Assembly (NCBI GenBank): GCA_963712565.1
Contig: CAVQIP010000034.1
Location: 149,589 to 213,588 of the forward strand
Direction: 5' to 3'
Origin: VAZQ01 sp963712565
Lineage (GTDB): Bacteria > Pseudomonadota > Alphaproteobacteria > Rhizobiales > Xanthobacteraceae
Length of the DNA: 64,000 nucleotides
The stretch's first letter is position 1. Each line of letters begins with the position of its first letter. A program made the translations under genes and the position numbers. The notes beneath the pieces were generated by a model, which saw only the letters and a program-made list of their open reading frames with translations, was not told the origin of the DNA and did no database searches. This document shows positions 15,773 to 25,317 of this stretch, piece by piece.

Positions 15773-17294
15773 CGTCGCCAGCCGCGAGGCTCGTGCGTCT
15801 CGGGCGTTCGTCGCGGGCAGACGAATTGACACGAGCCGTGCCGCGATCGGCGCCCGTCGCTGAAAGCTTCGATCTCACCGCCGTTCGCGGTGACGAAGGC
15901 TTTGGCGATCCAAAGTCCGAGACCCGATCCTGGACACGTTCGATGCGTGCCGCTCGCCGCGGAAGAAGCGCTCCCACAGGCGCGTGCGCTCGTCTCCCAC
16001 GAGGCCGACGCCCTCGTCCTTGACCGACAGCACGACCGAGACATCCATGGCTCTTGCGGCGACCGTGACGGTCGAGCCGGGCTGCGAATACTTCACGGCG
16101 TTGTCGATGATCTGGCCGAGCGCCTGTTCGAGCAGGATTGGATCGACGTAGATGAAGGGCAGTTCGCTCGGGATACCTGCAGTATCGAGCTCGGTGGCCT
16201 GCGAGCAGGCGTTGCCGCCGGTCGACCGCCGCATTGACGATGTCGGCAAGCTCGACCCACTCGGAATCCAGCGAACGCCCTTGCTGGAGATCAAGGCAGC
16301 GTCGAGCAGGTCCTGCACGTCGTTGTTGAGCCGATCGACCTCGTCGCGCAAGATATCGGCGAGCGAGGCGAGCCGCGGATCGCCGCGATTGCCCGGCGCC
16401 CGGCTGATCACCGTCGCCGCGCCGAGGATCGAGACCAGCGGCGTGCGCAGCTGGTGCGACACCGAGCCGATCAGGGCATCGCGCAGCGCTTCGGTTTCGG
16501 CGCGGACGCGCGCCTCGCTGATGGCTCGCCCAAGATCGAGATGCTCCAGCGTTGTCGTCGCGTCGCGCAGAACGGTATCGACCCGTTCCCTGATGGCGTC
16601 GGCCCCGTCGCCCGCCTGCTTCCCAAGATCGATCGCCAATACGCCAAAATCACCCGCCTTTCCGGAAACGGGACGAACGAGCCAGACGTGGCCTTCGCCG
16701 TCTTCGACGACGCTTCCGCTGCGGGCTCTCCTTGCGGCCCAGCGCCATCGCCTCAGTCTCGCGCTTGACCGGCTCCGGCACCCTCTCCTCGTCGGACAAC
16801 GTGGCACCGACACCGCCTCGCGGTGCGGTTTCGAACAGGATCGTGCGACGGCCGATGATCGAGGCGAGGTGCTCGCGAATGGCGGTGTAGATGTCGCTCG
16901 CGGTATGAGCAGCGGCAAGCCGCCGCGAGAATGCGTAAAGGTCTTGCATATCGGCTTCGCGGCGACGCGCGAGATCGGCCTGTCGTCTGAGATTGGTCGC
17001 GAGATGGCCGGTGACAATCGCGACGAAGACGAAGAGCGGAAGCTCAATCAGATGTTGCGGGTCTTGCACGAGAAAGCTGTAGATCGGCGGATAGAAGAAG
17101 AAGGCTGACGCCCCGCCCCCGGCAATAGCCGCGATGACGGCCGGCAGTAATTCCCAACTTCGTCGCCGCGAAGACGACCGGGATCAGATAGACCAGGGTC
17201 ACGTGCGCAGCGCAAAGAAATGATCCAATCCCAGCAGTCCGATCGTCGTGATACCCACGAGCACGAGCGATTTCAGGACCGATCGGCGCGTCAT
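15769..17294 (-). pseudogene. KdpD-like sensor histidine kinase, several frameshifts
   Basis: The gene starts at ATG 17294 (MTRRSVLKSLVLVGITTIGL) and should encode a DUF4118 membrane domain, a GAF-like region and a HisKA/HATPase kinase of about 500 residues. It lacks the N-terminal KdpD/Usp domains of full KdpD. The pieces lie in different frames: the first helix stops at a TGA near 17201, VTLVYLIPVVFAATKLGIT follows in another frame, then HLIELPLFVFVAIVTGHLAT (from ~17069), then the kinase core with GSVSHQLRTPLVSILGAATV and DNAVKYSQPGSTV. The G2 box (GSGLGLWIAKAFVTANGGEI) is shifted near 15935. At least four indels are needed. Motifs of the catalytic core are otherwise conserved. Confidence 0.75.
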
Positions 17295-17785
17295 CCCGGA
17301 TTCGTTGCCTGGACGGATGCTCGACGATCCTGATCTGGGTCCTGCCGCATGAGCTACCGCTGGCCGCTATTCGGGGCGCCGCCTGGAAATCTAATCCGTT
17401 AGCACCATCGGGGCGGCTGCGCCGAAGGCGCCATCCACAGGGCTTCGGCATCGTGTCGCCCGGTCCTTTCTCGCGCTTTCAAACGCCTTCGGATTTTTCA
17501 TAAAAACCGACCGTTAAAACAATCGTTTGCAAATCCATCTCTAACCTTTGGTCTAAGACGAGTTGCGCACAGACAAGTCGCCTGTGCTGCAACTACCGTC
17601 GGCCCAGGCGGCCTGTAGCCTCGTGCGCGCGGCATGGAGGGCTTGTCACCGAGCAGTACGGCCGGACTTCGGGTGCGAGAACGGTTGCCAAGTCTAAATG
17701 ATCAGGGGGCGTTTCGCTGCGGGGTGATCCAGTGCATCCGCGCGCCGCGAAGCGATGCCTCCTTGAAACTAGGAGGATGAACGAC
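17295..17785. other. Divergent intergenic region between the KdpDE-like pair and the MHS transporter
   Basis: About 490 bases with no credible gene. An AT-rich stretch (about 17495-17530, TTTTTCATAAAAACCGACCG and following) is the likely promoter area. The transporter start has AGGAGG at 17771-17776. Confidence 0.4.
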
Positions 17786-19120
17786 ATGGCTGGTCCGCAA
17801 GTCCCGAAAGACTTCCGGCGCGTGATCATTGCCGCGGCGGTGGGAAATGTCATCGAGTGGTATGACTTCTATATTTTCGGAAGCTTGGCCGCGGTCTTGT
17901 CGGTCAAGTTCTTCGAACAGAGCCACCCGGTTGCAGCGCTGCTGAGCACGATTGCGCTGTTCACCGCCGGATTCCTGATCCGTCCATTGGGCGCATTCCT
18001 GTTCGGATGGATGGGCGACCGGATTGGCCGCAAATACACCTTCCTTGTTACGCTCAGCGGAATGGGGCTGGGCACGGGGGCAATCGGGTTGATCCCGACC
18101 TACGAGCAGATCGGTCTGAGCGCCGCGTTCATCCTCTTCGGTCTGCGGATGATCCAAGGCCTGTGCCTGGGCGGCGAGTATGGCGGCGCCATCACCTATG
18201 TCGCCGAGCATGTCTCGGACGAACGCCGCGGCTACTACACCGGCTGGCTGCAGACCTCTCCGACGCTCGGGATCGTCGTGTCGCTGTTCGTGATCATCGC
18301 GACACGCACGTATTTCGGCAACCAAGTATTCGACGCGTGGGCGTGGCGAATTCCGTTCCTGATCTCCTTCCTGCTGGTGGCCATCGCCATCTACATCCGG
18401 CTCCAGCTCCAGGAGACGCCGATCTTCCAGGAGATCAAGGCCAGGGGGGAGATGACCAGGAACCCGTGGAAGGAGGCCTTCCTCAGCTCGAATATCAAAT
18501 ACATACTGATCGCCATCATCGTGCTGATCGGGCAGGGAGTGGTCTGGTACAGCGGTCAGTTCTGGGCACTGTACTTCCTGCAGCAGGTTTCCAAGGTGGA
18601 CCCGCTGACCACGGCCTACATCGTGGGAGCCGCGCTGCTCCTTGCAACGCCGAGCTTGATCTTTTTTGGCTGGCTGTCCGACATCATCGGCCGCAAGCCG
18701 GTGATCTTGGGAGGCATGTTGCTCGCGGCGATCACCTACTATCCGCTGTATTCGTGGCTGGGAACGGTCACGCAGCCTGGCAACATCAACTATCCGATCG
18801 CGATCTTCATCATCTTCATCCTGGTTTGCTACGTGGGGATGGTCTATGGGCCGGTCGGGGCGTTCCTGGCGGAATTCTTCCCCGGCAGGATTCGCTACAC
18901 GTCGGTGTCGGTGCCGTATCACATCGGCAACGGCTGGGGTGGCGGATTGGTGCCGTTCATCACCTCGTACGCTTTCGCGACCACCGGCAGCATCGGCTAC
19001 GCGCTGATCTATCCGATCGCGGTTCCGGCGGTGTGCTTCGTGCTCGCGCTGTTCCTGATGCCGGAAACGCGTCACATCAGCATCTGGAAGGAGGCGGAGA
19101 CCGCCAAAGCGCCAGCTTAG
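17786..19120 (+). CDS. MHS-family MFS transporter (metabolite:H+ symporter)
   Basis: A 444-residue inner-membrane transporter with 12 predicted helices. The MHS-family hallmark GNVIEWYDFYIFGSLAAV is at residues ~18-35, and the MFS loop motif FGWMGDRIGRKYTF follows helix 2; a second copy (GWLSDIIGRKPV) follows helix 8. MHS members import organic acids, proline/betaine or aromatic acids with protons; the substrate here cannot be told. I chose ATG 17786 because AGGAGG lies 9 bases upstream, while the ATG at 17777 touches that site. A terminator hairpin follows. Confidence 0.88.
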   Translation: MAGPQVPKDFRRVIIAAAVGNVIEWYDFYIFGSLAAVLSVKFFEQSHPVAALLSTIALFTAGFLIRPLGAFLFGWMGDRIGRKYTFLVTLSGMGLGTGAIGLIPTYEQIGLSAAFILFGLRMIQGLCLGGEYGGAITYVAEHVSDERRGYYTGWLQTSPTLGIVVSLFVIIATRTYFGNQVFDAWAWRIPFLISFLLVAIAIYIRLQLQETPIFQEIKARGEMTRNPWKEAFLSSNIKYILIAIIVLIGQGVVWYSGQFWALYFLQQVSKVDPLTTAYIVGAALLLATPSLIFFGWLSDIIGRKPVILGGMLLAAITYYPLYSWLGTVTQPGNINYPIAIFIIFILVCYVGMVYGPVGAFLAEFFPGRIRYTSVSVPYHIGNGWGGGLVPFITSYAFATTGSIGYALIYPIAVPAVCFVLALFLMPETRHISIWKEAETAKAPA

Positions 19121-19136
19121 CAAGGCATCGGCGAGC

Positions 19137-19158
19137 GGGGTCCTTCGGGACCCCACTT
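19137..19158 (+). terminator. Hairpin terminator after the MHS transporter
   Basis: A perfect 7-bp stem GGGGTCC/GGACCCC with a TTCG loop (19137-19154), 17 bases after the stop. The T-tract is weak (ACTTCA), so efficiency is uncertain. Confidence 0.55.
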
Positions 19159-19480
19159 CATGCCGGAACGCGATCTGCGGGGTGAAATCCTCGTCGCCAC
19201 GGCGCGCGATCGCGTGCAGGCTTGCGCCGCACCGGTACGAATCCGAAGCCCCGGCGAACTCACGCTGCCGGGGCTTCTTCATGTCGCGTATCGCAGGGGG
19301 GCTGGGAGGGACGCGACACTGGAGCGTATCTAGGGACGAAATCGCGCCAAACAAGAACGGCGGGAGCTGAAAATCGAGTGGAGTTGTCGACCGAAGGGGC
19401 TGTCATCGGACGCGTTGCGAGGTTATGAATTAGATTGCGCTTGGGGGTACGAGGCCTCGGCGTCGACAGAGGTTAAAAGC

Positions 19481-19669
19481 ATGGCTCAGACCATTCGCGA
19501 GAAGGCCAAGATCCGCCAAAACCGTGAAGAGGATCGGCCGAGCGAGGACGACATCGCGCGGGAACATCTTGGACCGCGCGGTCAAAAGGGCGCCGCGGAT
19601 ACCGCCAAGATGACGGAAGACAGCAAGCTGCAAACTCCCTCCCCGCTCGACCCCGGACACACCGCCTGA
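19481..19669 (+). CDS. 62-residue hydrophilic hypothetical protein
   Basis: ATG 19481 follows a GAGG site. The protein is very hydrophilic and probably disordered (MAQTIREKAKIRQNREEDRP ... SPLDPGHTA). It resembles small stress-related or unannotated proteins of Rhizobiales, but no family is certain. It stands alone, with a terminator for the opposite strand just beyond it. Confidence 0.5.
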   Translation: MAQTIREKAKIRQNREEDRPSEDDIAREHLGPRGQKGAADTAKMTEDSKLQTPSPLDPGHTA

Positions 19670-19733
19670 CGGCTGGCAGCGGCCGCGAGCCGCTGGGCCG
19701 CCCGGCGGATTACCGTACAGATTGAGAATCCAA

Positions 19734-19757
19734 GAAAAAGCCCCGCCGAGGCGGGGC
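19734..19757 (-). terminator. Rho-independent terminator for the pirin gene
   Basis: On the minus strand, GCCCCGCC-TC-GGCGGGGC (19740-19757) is followed by TTTTTC. It is 160 bases beyond the pirin stop, with no gene between. Confidence 0.75.
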
Positions 19758-19918
19758 CGAAGTTCTGGGACGAACGAGCTCTGAGGGTCATCGAGCCCGT
19801 CCCAACATTCTCAATGCCGAATTCCATCCGCGGTTCCCGCCGCCCTCGAGGAAATTTGTTTCGGCAGGACCGCCGCCGGCGCGGCTGCGACCGGCATCCG
19901 AGGCTTGCCGACCAGCGT

Positions 19919-20827
19919 TCAGCTCTGCCTGATGAAAGTTCCGTTGCGCAGCTCGGTGACGGCCTGCTGCAGCTCCGCTTGCGTGTTCATGACGATCGGC
20001 CCGTACCACGCAACCGGCTCTTCGATCGGCTTGCCCGAGACCAGCAGGAACCTGATTCCTGCATCGCCGGCCTGCACGGTCACTTCGTCGCCGCTGTCAA
20101 ACACCACCAGGGAGCGATTTCCGGTACGCTCGCGGATCAACGTCTCTCCGTCCCGCTCCTCCTTCTCAGTCAGAACGCCGAACGGCTGCGAGGCATCGCG
20201 AAACGTTCCCGATCCCTCGAATATGTAGGCGAAGCCCTGCCGCCCGGCCTCCACCGGCAACGTCTTGCGCCGCCCCGGCGGGACCCAAACATCGAGATAG
20301 CGCGGATCGGCCGCCACCCCGTCCACCGGACCGCGCTTGCCCCAGAACTCGCCGCAAACGACCCGAACGCGAGTGCCGTCGTCATCGACGACTTCCGGAA
20401 TCTCGATCGCCGGAACATCTTGATAACGCGGCGCGGTCATCTTCAGCGACGCGGGCAAATTCGCCCACAATTGGAAACCGTGCATTCGTCCCTTTTGGTC
20501 GCCTTGCGGCATTTCCTGATGCAGGATTCCGCTGCCGGCCGTCATCCACTGCACGTCGCCGGCGCCGAGCGTCCCGCGATTTCCCAAACTGTCGCCGTGG
20601 TCCACCGTCCCGGCCAGGACATAGGTGATGGTCTCGATGCCGCGGTGGGGATGCCATGGGAATCCCGCGCGGTAGTCGTCGGGATGTTCGTTGCGGAAAT
20701 CGTCGAGCAACAGAAAGGGGTCGAATTCACCAGTGTCCCCAAAGCCGAAAGCCCGGCGCAGCTTCACGCCTGCGCCCTCGATTACGGGTTGCGACTCGAT
20801 GATGCGCTTGACCGGGCGAATGGACAT
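19919..20827 (-). CDS. Pirin-family protein
   Basis: A 302-residue bicupin. The N-terminal cupin carries the metal ligands His59, His61 (FPWHPHRGIETITYVL), His103 and Glu105 (SGILHQEMP), as in iron-binding pirins, some of which are quercetin 2,3-dioxygenases or redox-responsive regulators. The C-terminal cupin contains WVPPGRRKTLPVEAG and FEGSGTFRD. Length and motifs are normal for the family. It is a single-gene unit followed by its own terminator. The actual substrate is not deducible. Confidence 0.9.
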   Translation of the reverse strand: MSIRPVKRIIESQPVIEGAGVKLRRAFGFGDTGEFDPFLLLDDFRNEHPDDYRAGFPWHPHRGIETITYVLAGTVDHGDSLGNRGTLGAGDVQWMTAGSGILHQEMPQGDQKGRMHGFQLWANLPASLKMTAPRYQDVPAIEIPEVVDDDGTRVRVVCGEFWGKRGPVDGVAADPRYLDVWVPPGRRKTLPVEAGRQGFAYIFEGSGTFRDASQPFGVLTEKEERDGETLIRERTGNRSLVVFDSGDEVTVQAGDAGIRFLLVSGKPIEEPVAWYGPIVMNTQAELQQAVTELRNGTFIRQS

Positions 20828-20906
20828 GGTGCCTCGTCGGTTCGGAGGGTCTGGAGCCCTCTATTTAGGTACGGCTGGGGAAACCGTCGAGACCGCGCGC
20901 TTTCGG

Positions 20907-21077
20907 CTACGGCTCCCGCCCTGGCATGTACGCAACGCTAGCTAGCGCGCTGCTGCCAGCGCGAGCGGTCGCGGTTTCCGGAAGCTTGGCCGTATCGCCG
21001 CGAATGAGGATCCAGACCCCGCCGGCCGCGACCACGACGATGGCAGCAATGACGAAAAGCACCGTTCGTCTGTTCAT
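20907..21077 (-). CDS. 56-residue single-helix membrane protein, tentative
   Basis: ATG 21077 (MNRRTVLFVIAAIVVVAAGG) begins a positively charged head and one strong helix, then a short polar tail. A longer start at 21107 is possible. No clear ribosome site is seen. It lies in the 360-base gap between pirin and the EcsC remnant. Confidence 0.4.
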   Translation of the reverse strand: MNRRTVLFVIAAIVVVAAGGVWILIRGDTAKLPETATARAGSSALASVAYMPGREP

Positions 21078-21190
21078 GATCTGGCTCGATGTGAGTGGGC
21101 CATCCATGGCTTGAACGCCATCGGCTCACAGGCGGTTCCCCCGCGCGCAACGCAACCCCGCCACCGCCACCCCATCACGCCAAGCTGGCT

Positions 21191-22061
21191 TCAGTGTGCC
21201 CGCGCGAGACGCTCATACTCCGTCCGGACGAGATCTTTGCCGTAGGCTCGCTCGAGCCGACGGACCGCGAAATGACCTCGAGCCACGTCCTGGAAATGCT
21301 CGATGAAGGCGTAGTTCACCGCAGCCCCGCCCAGTGCGCCGATCACCGGAACGGCCTGGGCGGCGACCTTTTGCGTCACTACCACTCCGAAACGGGACGC
21401 CACCTGCGAGATGAGACGGACGAGGATCGGGCCGCCCTCCTCGATGAGGCCGCGTTCCGCGATGAAGCGAGCGGCTTGCGTCACGCTCTTTGCAAGCATG
21501 CCGCGCACGGCAAAATATCCGCTTTCGGAGGCATCGTCCGATTCGGGCCGTCCGCCCAATGCAAATACCTGCACACACGCAAGTGCCGTTTCCGGGTCGG
21601 AGAGATCCTCGCCGTCGCTGCGTGCAATCTCGGCAATCGACCGCAGCATGATGATGGTCGAGACCGGAAGCTCCACAGGAAGCGCGGCCAAGCCGAAGGC
21701 ACCCCCTGCAGCGCCGGATGCCGTGGCCAAGATCTTATGAAAGCGCGGCGACCCGGCATGCGGGGCTAGCTTGCAGGGTGCGCAGCGCCACGTTGAGAGC
21801 TGCCTCGAGAGCTTTGGACGTGGCCGTCGCGATGACCCGCGAAGCAGATGCGGGAAGCGCGTGCCCGATCAGCTCGATCGGCTTTCCGACCATGTTGGTG
21901 AGGCGCGCAGCAAGGCTGGGATGTTCGAGCAAATCGACGGCTCGTTGCAGCCGTGCCAGGTCGTCAGGTGTCATGCCCGCCAAGTCGAAACTCCCGACGA
22001 CATCGAGGTCAACAACGTCATCCCCGGCAATTCCGGTTTCGGCCAATTTGTTCCCGCACAC
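21191..22061 (-). pseudogene. EcsC-family protein, frameshifted
   Basis: Two adjacent frames together make one EcsC-like protein of about 290 residues. The N-terminal half (from GTG 22061) contains LARLQRAVDLLEHPSLAARL and KALEAALNVALRTLQASP. The C-terminal half contains SGAAGGAFGLAALPVELPVS and AVPVIGALGGAAVNYAFIEH. The shift lies at about 21735-21760 (CCCGCATGCCGGG) and needs one base. EcsC proteins are helical, peripheral membrane proteins of uncertain function. The motifs on both sides are well conserved, so the damage is recent or a sequencing error. Confidence 0.75.
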
Positions 22062-22257
22062 CGTCTTTCGCCGGCCGTGGAAACCATGCAGCGTCGATCA
22101 ACTGCGGCGAGGAACAAGGAACGGCATACATGTCGTGGTGGCCCGAATGGCGATGAGGCGGAACGCTCGGTAAAAGCGACGTCAGAGAAGGTGACCTGTT
22201 TCGGGACAAATGGTAGCAATGCGGCAGTAGGGCCGAGCCTTGTTAAATCATGGATAC

Positions 22258-22329
22258 GCCGGGTTAGCTCAGTGGTAGAGCAGCGGTTTTGTAAACCGTT
22301 GGTCGGGAGTTCAAATCTCTCACCCGGCA
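22258..22329 (+). tRNA. tRNA-Thr (anticodon TGT)
   Basis: A complete cloverleaf with acceptor stem GCCGGGT/ACCCGGC, D-arm AGCTCAGTGGTAGAGC, anticodon loop TTTGTAA (TGT) and T-arm GGGAGTTCAAATCTCTC. The terminal CCA is not encoded (CCG follows). Confidence 0.95.
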
Positions 22330-22435
22330 CCGATTCTCACCAAAGAATAGCGCTTCGTAATTTCATAGCCTGAGCAATTGGCCAAAAAGACCGCAGGTGC
22401 ACGCCACAGTACAGGCAGTGCGGCAAGACCCCATA

Positions 22436-22708
22436 TCATCTCCTCGCCCGCCCCCCCTGACCGGTGGTGCCGGGACCGTTCGGGCCGTAGCGCAAGTACC
22501 ACGGATTCTGCACGCACGAGCCACCGGTGCCCGGGGTCGCCGTCATCATGCATTGTTCAAACGAGGCGAAGATGCAGGTGTAGGCGCCATCGCGGCCGGA
22601 ATACACCACGCACCAGGGACGATAGGTTTCGGCGCCGCTTGGGCGCGCATCGATGGCGGTCAGCGGGCAAAGGGCGAGCAAGATCGCGGCGGTGCGCATG
22701 GTCTTCAC
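22436..22708 (-). CDS. DUF3551-family exported protein
   Basis: A 90-residue protein. GTG 22708 has GGAGA 7 bases upstream; ATG 22699 is an alternative. A signal peptide (MRTAAILLALCPLTAIDA) precedes a short mature domain with RPWCVVYSGRDGAYTCIFAS, FEQCMMTATPGTGGSC and QNPWY. The pattern of four cysteines and the PWC..C..C..G..C..NP order is the DUF3551 signature, a family expanded in Bradyrhizobium-like bacteria. No function is known. Confidence 0.75.
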   Translation of the reverse strand: MKTMRTAAILLALCPLTAIDARPSGAETYRPWCVVYSGRDGAYTCIFASFEQCMMTATPGTGGSCVQNPWYLRYGPNGPGTTGQGGRARR

Positions 22709-22836
22709 GGCAAGTCTCCATGGCGATCGGTTGGCGGCCGGGCAGACGTCCATGACACTACCGCGCCGCTGCCTAGTGGCGCCAGGGAGGCAAACGTGGA
22801 TCGGCGTTCAGAGAGATGAGCCGGCGCACCTCGCCG

Positions 22837-23100
22837 TTAGGCGGCGGGCGCCGTCGCGCTGGTCCGGTTCCGATCTGCCAGACGGCGCAACGCATTCTCG
22901 ATCAGTCGATCGGGGTTTCGCTCGCCTTGCTGGACCAGCACGATCATGCATTTGGCGAGCGACTCGCGCATCGAAGCCACCTGCGCATCGGCAAGCTCGC
23001 CGCCAGATGCCATCACCGTCTGCCATGCGGCGTCAAACGTAGAGCCCAATAGGCCCGTTGTTTCGGCGTCGAAGACTTTGTTCGCAAGAGGCGCATTCAT
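22837..23100 (-). CDS. 87-residue conserved hypothetical protein (FDxETT family)
   Basis: A soluble helical protein with the pattern FDAETTGLLGSTFDAAWQTV, then QQGERNPDRLIENALRRLAD. The same pattern (FDPETT..GIAFE.A..., GERN.D.L...AL) recurs in the gene at 42173-42442, so the two are paralogues. It starts at ATG 23100. Small proteins of this type are frequent in Bradyrhizobium and relatives. Function unknown. Confidence 0.65.
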   Translation of the reverse strand: MNAPLANKVFDAETTGLLGSTFDAAWQTVMASGGELADAQVASMRESLAKCMIVLVQQGERNPDRLIENALRRLADRNRTSATAPAA

Positions 23101-23131
23101 CGGCTAGCCATTCTGCTCTATGCGAGCGACT

Positions 23132-23557
23132 TCAGTTCGGGGACAGGGGCACGATTTCAGTTTCCGTCTCGTCGCAGGTGCTGCACACGTAGGTTCGCAG
23201 GTCGGTCTGCTCGACGGTGGGATGCGGCTCGATGCCGAAGAGTCGCATCGTGCCACCACAACCACGGCATTTCGGATAGCTGTAACTTTCGGCTTCGGCT
23301 TCGGCTGGGGCTGCGGCTTCGGCTGGGGCTGCTTGGGTCATGGCGACTTTCCGGTTTGGGTCGTTGCGCGCGCTCAACAAAAAACGCTCGACGCTTTCGA
23401 CGAATTCATAACTGCGGGCCAGATGCGTCCAGCTGCTCTCCAAATCGAGCAGTTCCGTCTTCATTGCGGAATTGGCTGCCTCCTCGGCACGCTGCTTGCA
23501 GTTGCCCGCACGCTCATAACAGGCCGCAATATGTTGACTGAGTTTCTGAAGCATCAT
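23132..23557 (-). CDS. Small protein with helical N-terminus and zinc-ribbon C-terminus
   Basis: 141 residues. The N-terminal half (LSQHIAACYERAGNCKQRAE ... SSWTHLARSYEFVESVERFL) is an amphipathic helical hairpin like that of several tiny proteins in this window. An Ala/Glu-rich linker (PAEAAAPAEAEAE) leads to a CxxC...CxxC zinc ribbon (CRGCGGTMRLFG ... TYVCSTCDETETEI). A start at ATG 23557 or 23554 is likely; the upstream region is AT-rich. The gene appears single and leftward. Function unknown. Confidence 0.6.
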   Translation of the reverse strand: MMLQKLSQHIAACYERAGNCKQRAEEAANSAMKTELLDLESSWTHLARSYEFVESVERFLLSARNDPNRKVAMTQAAPAEAAAPAEAEAESYSYPKCRGCGGTMRLFGIEPHPTVEQTDLRTYVCSTCDETETEIVPLSPN

Positions 23558-23807
23558 ATGGCCCACGTTTGAAGTAATTTGCGCTTTTATATTGCAGCTT
23601 GTCAATATTCATTTTCGAATATAGTGTGTTGTACTTATTGTGTACTTTATAGGTAGTTACATATATTTGCTAACTGATCCCTCTTTGCGGCCTGTCCAAT
23701 CCTGGCGTCAGCACCTAACATTCCACAATTTATGCTAAATGTATCTTTGACTAACAAGGCCTATATTACTAACTTTTATAAATCGCCTGCGGAAAGGAGA
23801 ATTGACC
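23558..23807. promoter_or_regulatory. AT-rich divergent promoter region
   Basis: A 250-base stretch of much lower GC than the surroundings (e.g. TATATTTGCTAACTG and TTCGAATATAGTGTGTTGTA) separates two divergent genes. It ends in AAAGGAGA (23793-23800), the ribosome site of the rightward gene. Exact -10/-35 elements are not assigned. Confidence 0.5.
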
Positions 23808-24044
23808 ATGGCGGGATCAACCAGGCTGCGTGGCGAGCGCCTTCAGATCATGCTCAATCCCGAGGAGTTGGTCGTGCTCGACGATTTCCGCTTCAAGGAG
23901 CGGATGCCCAGCAGGGCGGCGGCAGTGCGCGAGCTGCTCAAGCGCGGACTTGCGGCCGAAGGCTACGGGGCGGCGGCAATCGGCACGAAATCAGCCGACT
24001 ACGGTGTTACCAGCAAGACGCCGGTCGATGGCAATTCGCGCTGA
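23808..24044 (+). CDS. 78-residue ribbon-helix-helix-like protein
   Basis: ATG 23808 lies 8 bases after AAGGAGA. The core RLQIMLNPEELVVLDDFRFK followed by MPSRAAAVRELLKRGL has the strand-helix-helix order of ribbon-helix-helix (CopG/Arc-type) proteins. It may bind DNA as a dimer, possibly as an autoregulator, but there is no toxin gene next to it. The tail (residues ~50-78) is polar and variable. Family-level call is moderate; function is inference. Confidence 0.6.
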   Translation: MAGSTRLRGERLQIMLNPEELVVLDDFRFKERMPSRAAAVRELLKRGLAAEGYGAAAIGTKSADYGVTSKTPVDGNSR

Positions 24045-24170
24045 CGTCGCGATGGGAGCGGCGCCGCGAAAATAGGAGTTTCGGCGCACTGGGCAGGCTT
24101 GACCGCGCCGCGCACGGTGCGCTGCTAGTCCTCCGCCAAGCCGCCGTCCCGAGCCGGGGAAGAGGCCCCT

Positions 24171-25163
24171 CTATTGCTTCGGAATGCCGGCGCGCTCGAT
24201 CACCGCCGCCCATTTGGCGATGTCGCGCTGCAGCCGGGCCATGAGTTCCTCGGGCGTGCTGGCCTGCGCTTCGATCCCGAGATCGGCGTAACGCTGCTTC
24301 ACTTCCGGGGTCGCGACCACCTCGCGAATGGTCTTGTTCAATAGGTTGATGACCGCCGCCGGCGTGCCGGCCGGGGCAAACAGCCCGTTCCACGAGGTCA
24401 CCTCGTAGCCGGGAACGCCCGCCTCCGCGACCGTCGGCACATCGGCGAGGAACGGCGAGCGCCGGGGGCCGGAGGTGGCAACGCCGCGGATCTTCTTGTC
24501 CTGCAGCGTCGACTTCATCGGGGCATAGAAGTCGACCATGAGCTGCACGTCGTTCCTGAGCAGGGCCACGATGACATCGGGGGTGCCGCGGTACGGGATG
24601 ATCTGGAAGTTGAGTCCGGCCGATGATTTGAGCAGCTCGGCGGCGAGGTTCTGCGTGCCGCCGACATTGATGGTGCCGACGTTGAGCTTGCCCGGCTGCG
24701 CGCGCGCCGCCGTGATGAACTCCTGCAGGGTCTTGAGCTCGGAATCAGCATTGGTGGCGAAGACGAGGTCGAAAGAGCCGATGGTCGAGATGGTCGCGAA
24801 CTCCTTGACCGGATCGAACGGCAGCGCCTTGTAGATGGCGGCGCTGATCGCGGTGCCGTTGGTGACGAGGCCGATCGTATAGCCGTCGGCCGGCTGCGAG
24901 AGCACGGCGCGCGCCGCCGCGATGCCGCCGGGTCCGGGCTGATTTTCCACCACGAACCGTTGCCCGAGCTTGTCGCCGAGCTTCTCGGCCGCGAGCCGCG
25001 CCGTGATGTCGGCGACGCCGGCCGCGCCAAACGGCAGCACGAAACGAACGGGACGACTGGGATAATTCTGCTGCGCGCCCGCGACTATCGGAAACATTCC
25101 GGTCGCTGCGGCCGAGGCGGCCAGCGCCGTCGAAAATTGCCTGCGCGTGATGCGGGTGATCAT
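24171..25163 (-). CDS. Bug/TctC-family tripartite tricarboxylate transporter receptor
   Basis: A 330-residue periplasmic binding protein. A Tat/Sec-type leader (RRQFSTALAASAAATGMFPI) is followed by the Bug opening motif NYPSRPVRFVLPFGAAGVAD. Further family blocks are GQRFVVENQPGPGGIAAARA, ADGYTIGLV and PYRGTPDVIVALL. Bug proteins bind small carboxylates or amides and may feed a TctAB permease, none of which is in the window. I chose ATG 25163 (MITRITRRQF) with GAGGTAAG upstream. It follows the ABC transporter genes on the same strand after a 154-base gap. Confidence 0.88.
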   Translation of the reverse strand: MITRITRRQFSTALAASAAATGMFPIVAGAQQNYPSRPVRFVLPFGAAGVADITARLAAEKLGDKLGQRFVVENQPGPGGIAAARAVLSQPADGYTIGLVTNGTAISAAIYKALPFDPVKEFATISTIGSFDLVFATNADSELKTLQEFITAARAQPGKLNVGTINVGGTQNLAAELLKSSAGLNFQIIPYRGTPDVIVALLRNDVQLMVDFYAPMKSTLQDKKIRGVATSGPRRSPFLADVPTVAEAGVPGYEVTSWNGLFAPAGTPAAVINLLNKTIREVVATPEVKQRYADLGIEAQASTPEELMARLQRDIAKWAAVIERAGIPKQ

Positions 25164-25317
25164 GTCCGCCTTACCTCTTTCTTTACGTTTGCTGGCTTCA
25201 TGCCAAACGGGGCGTCCGGGGTCGGCCGTCGCTGCGGGGTGAAGCATGGGGCGTGGGTTGCGCGCAAGATCATCCGTCACGGCCGGGTTGCCTGCCCCGG
25301 ACCATGATGACGAAACG

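Noticed and set aside
17702..19354. 550-codon open frame on the minus strand
   Set aside because: Shadow of the MHS transporter; rich in Arg, Asp and His as is typical of antisense frames in GC-rich DNA.
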